From assembly GCA_902764415.1 (NCBI GenBank), contig CACWVU010000002.1, forward strand, positions 36,696-100,695: DNA of 64,000 nucleotides, given 5' to 3'. This document shows, piece by piece, positions 61,201-64,000 of this stretch. The notes beneath the pieces are model-generated. The model saw nothing but the letters and a program-made list of their open reading frames with translations, was not told where the DNA came from and made no database searches. The position numbers and the translations under genes were made by a program. The first letter of the stretch is position 1. Every line of letters starts with the position of its first letter. This DNA is from an uncultured bacterium. GTDB lineage: Bacteria; Verrucomicrobiota; Kiritimatiellia; RFP12; UBA1067.

Positions 61201-61325
61201 GCGGGTCCGACGCGGCCGGCTTCGCGAAGGCCGCGGCGGCGTTCGACCTCAAGACGGCGCTGGACGGCAAGGCGGAATGGTGGAAGGTGCGCCGGGCCGT
61301 CCTTGATTTCGTCAACGCGGACTGA
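58224..61325 (+). CDS. yidC: YidC insertase fused to secreted DUF4091/GH123-like enzyme
   Basis: 1033 aa in one frame. Residues 1-~565 are YidC: an N-terminal anchor, a periplasmic P1 domain (ENEELKLELSTWGAVV) and the conserved insertase helices (WGWIPNFG-type region, MKKMQELQPKMKEIQAKYKD, PMLIQIPVFIALF, LSLYWFLSNLFSI). Then, with no stop, RRHGAVLLALALALPALSASA reads as a signal peptide or sixth helix. About 440 residues of a DUF4091-type glycosidase-like domain follow, with a GH123-like Asp-Glu pair (IIAMDEREPD) and WAWNSWPEDPL. An internal ATG at 59937 marks the likely ancestral start. The main ATG at 58224 follows GGAGG. Confidence 0.85.
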   Translation: MNKSEKIICLLLGAVLAWYIWGEFGRAKERAKYAAEHPAAVAAATNAAAQAEAARTESAAGEASRAPAAVEPAKAKPSVPERVVVLENEELKLELSTWGAVVKKATLKKYAKDCGEISDGNPPVVFDFADSPLGAGAVVEAFEVAEEGADSVRFVNGAKSRTIRLGADYRITLDDDGIGGAVSLGQMRMGDSKNDLLSVDSWAMDAGKGKPGVIHHCEGDSPLKGYLVGGLSGGCSGSKSAAGMPAETSVKYPGAQQWVAVKNRFFVTAFCSSTAANAGFDATVARDVGSANYRPASVAASVLLADDAAKRTSVFYVGPKKQSLLWDLGMKDVMEFGMWRWICYPLVWVLNLFYGWIPNFGVAIILLTILVRLLFWPLTHKSTVGMKKMQELQPKMKEIQAKYKDNPQRMQQETWALYRAEKVNPASSCLPMLIQIPVFIALFNVLRSAVELRYAPFLWIADLSEPEGLFASWFPFGGLNLLPILMAVSTGLQSAFTPSTGDKNQQRMMMVFMPLMMLVMFYSFPSALSLYWFLSNLFSIVQMWIIRRQTAKERAAAAPAVEVIDPPSTRQMRRHGAVLLALALALPALSASARTFELKAWRGETVAARLPDSCELGAAPAPLAVKVGVMRPVKFAAEPGSLQLREAYDRVEWGGAGAGPRVVEVSVPADAKPGVYRCGMMEVKVLDRVLPPPKEWKYYLDLWQHPWAVARIAGVRPFSKEHYAAMRPVWELLATAGQKTLTVTLLDEPWDHQCRDAYHSMVEGGFALFDEYVEFGRSCGLGPDISCYTLCPWKLREKPGTPEFEARWAPFIKSFAAHLKEKGWYDDVIIAMDEREPDQVKAVVDFVHRHAPGLRIAMAGNRKPSDFKGIDIDVYSQILSHVTPEFLSECDGRREKGFKTTYYVCCWPVKPNTFMESAGEEPFWLGAYPAFAGMDGFLRWAWNSWPEDPLADAGYGDWRAGDTFLAYPGGEPSWRFLELRNGIAAAEKARILRGSDAAGFAKAAAAFDLKTALDGKAEWWKVRRAVLDFVNAD

Positions 61326-61335
61326 GGCCTGGGGA

Positions 61336-62556
61336 ATGGAACGCTTCGAGCTCGAGCCGAAACTGAAGGACGAGATCCGGTCGCGGGTCCTGGGCGACGG
61401 GTTCATGAAGATCGTCCAGTCCGTCCGGCGCGGCGGCGTGGCCTTCCGGATCGCGATGCGACCGGTGGAGATCGGCGGCGAGCGGAAGTTCCAGGCGGAG
61501 ATGACCGACGACGGCCAGGTGCAGGTGAAGAACCTCTCAGCGGAAGAGGCGGCCGCCGGGCTCGAGGAGATTCTCGACCAGAAGGGGGCGCGCGAGCTCC
61601 ACCTGATGACCGGCAAGGGCGACCTGCATGTGCGGGTGACGAGAAAGGGGCGGGTCGTCGTCTCGCGCTCCGCCGAGATGGACCGAGAGGTAACGGTGAT
61701 GCCACACGACCGCGTCAAGCGTCTGCCGCTTTCGGCCTTCGACTCCTCGGCGCTGCTCAGGGCGACCGGCATCGCCGACGGCTCCGGGAAGGTGCGCGCG
61801 TCGATGCGCGGCAAGTACGACCAGGTCAACGAGTTCCTGCGCATGGTCGGCGAGACCGTGCGCCACGAAGGGCAGGGGAGCTTTACCGTGGTCGACTGCG
61901 GCTGCGACAAGGCGTACCTCACGCTCGCGCTCGCCTGCTATCTCGTCGAGGTGATGAAGATTCCCGCTGCAAAGGTGATCGGGGTGGACAGGCGGGGCGA
62001 TGTGGTCGAGTCGGCCCGCCGCATGGCCGGACAACTCGACCTCGGAGAGCGCGTTACCTTCGTTGAGGCGGACATCGCCGCGTTTGAGCCTCCGGGCGGC
62101 GCCGCGGACATGGTGGTCTCGCTCCACGCCTGCGACACGGCGACGGACGAGGCGCTTGCCAAGGCGGTGGAATGGAAGGCGAAGTACGTCCTCAGCGCGC
62201 CCTGCTGCCAGCACGAGCTTCAGAAGGTGCTCGGACGCGGACGCGCCGCCGGAACTGACGCCTTCGCGGGGTTGCTCCGCCAGTCGATTCTCCGCGAGCG
62301 GCTCTGCGACATCCTCACCGACTCCTTCCGCGCGATGATCATGCGCATTCTCGGCTACCGCGCACAGGTGGTGGAGTTCGTCTCGCCGGACGCGACCGCG
62401 CGCAACATCATGCTCCGCTGCGAGTCGGGGGTGAAGAGCGGGCGGTCGGCGGCGGTCGGCGAGTACCTCGCGTTGCGCGACTTCTGGCAGGTGACGCCCT
62501 GGCTCGAGACGCGGCTCGCCCCGATCCTCTCGAAGCACCTCGAAAGGTTCGCATGA
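61336..62556 (+). CDS. SAM-dependent methyltransferase, METTL25/TRM13-like domain
   Basis: 406 aa. The C-terminal half holds a Rossmann methyltransferase: VVDCGCDKAYLTLALACYL (motif I region), VIGVDRRGDVV, then SLHACDTATDEAL and SAPCCQHEL, a Cys-containing pattern seen in the METTL25/RRNAD1-like group. The N-terminal ~170 residues are not recognised and may bind the substrate, perhaps RNA. It lies 10 nt after the yidC fusion and overlaps epmA by 4 nt. The target is unknown. Confidence 0.72.
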   Translation: MERFELEPKLKDEIRSRVLGDGFMKIVQSVRRGGVAFRIAMRPVEIGGERKFQAEMTDDGQVQVKNLSAEEAAAGLEEILDQKGARELHLMTGKGDLHVRVTRKGRVVVSRSAEMDREVTVMPHDRVKRLPLSAFDSSALLRATGIADGSGKVRASMRGKYDQVNEFLRMVGETVRHEGQGSFTVVDCGCDKAYLTLALACYLVEVMKIPAAKVIGVDRRGDVVESARRMAGQLDLGERVTFVEADIAAFEPPGGAADMVVSLHACDTATDEALAKAVEWKAKYVLSAPCCQHELQKVLGRGRAAGTDAFAGLLRQSILRERLCDILTDSFRAMIMRILGYRAQVVEFVSPDATARNIMLRCESGVKSGRSAAVGEYLALRDFWQVTPWLETRLAPILSKHLERFA

Positions 62557-63467
62557 CCGCGAAGGAGAGGATTCCGCTCCTTGAAATGCGTGCGCGCATT
62601 GTTGCCGCGATACGCTCGTTCTTCGACGGACAGGGGTTTGTCGAGGTGGAGACGGCGGTGCGAATTGCTGCGCCCGCACCGGAGGAGCACATCGACTGCC
62701 CGGTGGTGCAGCCGCCGGTCGTGCCGGAGACGGCGCGGGGAACGCCGACCACCTATCTCAGGGCGTCGCCGGAACTGCAGATGAAGAAGCTGCTGGCGTC
62801 CGGCATGGAGCGGATCTACCAGATCGGGCCGTGCTTCCGCGAAGGCGAGCGTGGGTCGCGGCACAACCCCGAGTTCACGATGCTCGAGTGGTACCGCCGC
62901 GGCGCCGGCTACCTTGAGCTTCGCGACGACCTCGCGGAGCTGCTTGCGGCGGTTTCGGACGCCGCGCCGGGCCTGCGGCGCATGGATTCGTCCGCAGAGG
63001 TCCTCGCCGTGCGCGACGCCTACCGGCGCTTCGCCGGCTGGGACCCCTGGAGCGGCGAATGGGACCAGGACCGCTTCGACTTCGACATGGCTGAGAAGGT
63101 GGAGCCGGCGATCAAGGCGATGGGCGGCGGCGTGTTCCTGACCGACTATCCGCCTGCGGCGGCGTCGCTTGCGCTTGTTTCCGGCGAAGGGGAGCCTTAC
63201 GCCGAGCGCTGGGAGTTCTACTGGGACGGCATTGAGCTCGCGAACTGCTTCTCCGAGCTCTGCGACGCCGCCGAGCAGCGCCGCCGCTTTGAGTATGCCC
63301 GCGCGCGCCGCCGCGAACTGGGCGAGGAGGACTACCCGCTCGACGAGGAGTTCCTTTGCTCGCTTCCAGCGATCGGCCGCGCCGCCGGCGCCGCGCTCGG
63401 CGTCGACCGGCTGGTGATGGCGCTCGTCGGCGCAGCTGACATCGCCTCCGTCCGCGCCCAGGCGTAG
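62553..63467 (+). CDS. epmA: EF-P lysine lysyltransferase-like (EpmA)
   Basis: 304 aa, a class II lysyl-tRNA synthetase catalytic core without the anticodon domain. EpmA attaches (R)-beta-lysine to elongation factor P. Class II motifs: FVEVETAVRIAAPAPEEH (motif 1), RIYQIGPCFREGERGSRHNPEFTMLEWY (motif 2) and GAALGVDRLVMALVG (motif 3). Neither efp nor epmB is in the window. The ATG overlaps the preceding stop. Confidence 0.9.
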   Translation: MTAKERIPLLEMRARIVAAIRSFFDGQGFVEVETAVRIAAPAPEEHIDCPVVQPPVVPETARGTPTTYLRASPELQMKKLLASGMERIYQIGPCFREGERGSRHNPEFTMLEWYRRGAGYLELRDDLAELLAAVSDAAPGLRRMDSSAEVLAVRDAYRRFAGWDPWSGEWDQDRFDFDMAEKVEPAIKAMGGGVFLTDYPPAAASLALVSGEGEPYAERWEFYWDGIELANCFSELCDAAEQRRRFEYARARRRELGEEDYPLDEEFLCSLPAIGRAAGAALGVDRLVMALVGAADIASVRAQA

Positions 63468-63484
63468 TGCGAGGCGGAAGTGTT

Positions 63485-63551
63485 CAGCAGCCAGTAGCCA
63501 ACAACCAGTAACCAGCAGCCAACAACCAGCAACCAGCAACCAGCAACCAGT
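63485..63551. repeat. Heptamer tandem array (CAGCAAC variants)
   Basis: Nine consecutive 7-nt units plus a partial one: CAGCAGC, CAGTAGC, CAACAAC, CAGTAAC, CAGCAGC, CAACAAC, then three CAGCAAC and CAGT. It lies between epmA and the carB promoter and recalls the heptameric STRR elements known from cyanobacteria, though no relationship is implied. Confidence 0.92.
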
Positions 63552-63560
63552 GGGGAAATA

Positions 63561-63569
63561 TGGTATAAT
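63561..63569 (+). promoter_or_regulatory. Extended -10 promoter of carB
   Basis: TGgTATAAT followed by ACACACCC. The leader to carB is ~37 nt and carries a 7-codon reading frame. No -35 is evident; the heptamer array occupies that position. Confidence 0.7.
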
Positions 63570-63593
63570 ACACACCCGATTTCGACATTCCAA

Positions 63594-63617
63594 ATGAAAG
63601 GCTGGGCGGACAAATGA
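63594..63617 (+). other. Seven-codon upstream reading frame overlapping carB
   Basis: ATG AAA GGC TGG GCG GAC AAA TGA encodes MKGWADK. Its TGA overlaps the carB ATG (ATGA), the junction used by translationally coupled genes in this genome. It contains no Arg codon, so classical arginine attenuation is not suggested. It may be coincidental. Confidence 0.35.
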
Positions 63618-64000
63618 AGCGCGCCGACATAGACAAGGTTCTCATCATCGGATCGGGCCCGATTGTCATCGGGCAGGCCTGCGAATTCGACTACTCCGGA
63701 ACGCAGGCGTGCAAGGCACTGAGGGCATGCGGGTACAAGGTGGTCCTCGTCAACTCCAACCCCGCGACGATCATGACCGACCCGGTCATGGCCGACGCCA
63801 CCTACATCGAGCCGCTCAACGAGGCGCGGCTCGAGCAGATCATCGAGAAGGAGCGCCCCGACGCGATCCTCCCCAACCTCGGCGGCCAGACCGGCCTCAA
63901 CCTTTCCATGGAGCTCGCGAAGAAGGGCATCCTCGACAAGTACGGCGTGAAGGTCATCGGCGTCAACCTCGGCGCCATCGAGCGCGGAGAGGACCGCGAG
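63614..64000 (+). CDS. carB: Carbamoyl-phosphate synthase large subunit, N-terminal part
   Basis: The first 129 residues of CarB; the gene runs past the window end. CarB makes carbamoyl phosphate for arginine and pyrimidines. The start [22 protein letters not shown] and the following [22 protein letters not shown] are diagnostic of the biotin-carboxylase-like first half. carA is not upstream; epmA is. The product would feed argF at 39972. Confidence 0.96.
   Translation, partial: MKRADIDKVLIIGSGPIVIGQACEFDYSGTQACKALRACGYKVVLVNSNPATIMTDPVMADATYIEPLNEARLEQIIEKERPDAILPNLGGQTGLNLSMELAKKGILDKYGVKVIGVNLGAIERGEDRE

Noticed and set aside
63332..63613. Antisense frame encoding a repeated LVAGCWLL peptide at 63332-63613
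   Set aside because: The peptide periodicity is a by-product of the heptamer DNA array; there is no start signal or domain.

Overview
The window is GC-rich, densely coding DNA with every gene on the + strand. It comes from a Gram-negative bacterium: bamA, a skp/ompH chaperone gene, lpxD, msbA and a lolD-like ATPase are all present. Secreted glycan-active enzymes (GH99-like, GH88, GH92, GH123/DUF4091-like), a uronate branch (kduI, kduD), laminin-G-like repeat proteins and an EF-Tu with an unusual switch I point to the PVC superphylum, most likely a host- or gut-associated Kiritimatiellota relative. That placement is inference; no rRNA is present.

Layout. 1-7411: 3' end of map, an NhaC antiporter, a secreted GH99-like protein, tRNA-Ile(CAT), panB, an unknown secreted protein and an orphan OppD-type ATPase. 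7446-14026: a locus for unsaturated uronides (GH88, a lone galactitol-type EIIC, DUF4861, kduI, kduD), interrupted by a REP-associated (RAYT) transposase with its own 32-bp repeats. 14160-18962: tRNA-Thr, tuf, rpmG, tRNA-Trp, secE, nusG and rplKAJL, closed by a strong terminator and not followed by rpoBC. 19053-25739: bamA, skp, lpxD, an orphan response regulator and GH92. 25917-29783: a 1288-residue protein joining an ECF sigma factor to three surface-type repeats. 30008-40979: fhs, purN, a lolD-like ATPase, a serine hydrolase, sugar kinases and a sugar transporter, hexokinase, a SurA-like isomerase and argF. 41038-55440: a surface-glycan locus with several glycosyltransferases, SEVEN DUF1796 (papain-like) paralogues, an alpha-1,2-fucosyltransferase, a polysaccharide deacetylase and an ACP/acyl ligase/acyltransferase cassette. 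55468-64000: msbA, rpmH, rnpA, yidD, a yidC gene fused in frame to a secreted DUF4091 enzyme, a methyltransferase, epmA and the 5' end of carB.

Expression logic. Operon-internal genes have ordinary Shine-Dalgarno sites and many ATGA overlaps. Operon-first genes often start a fixed 6-7 nt after an extended -10 box (TGgTATAAT), so their transcripts would be leaderless. No recognisable -35 accompanies most of these boxes.

The strongest candidates for something undescribed are the DUF1796/glycosyltransferase array, the sigma-factor/laminin-G fusion, the YidC/DUF4091 fusion, and the RAYT repeat family that has entered coding sequence, including kduI. The only stretch over 300 bases without a protein gene is 14027-14334; it holds degenerate repeats, the tuf promoter and tRNA-Thr.
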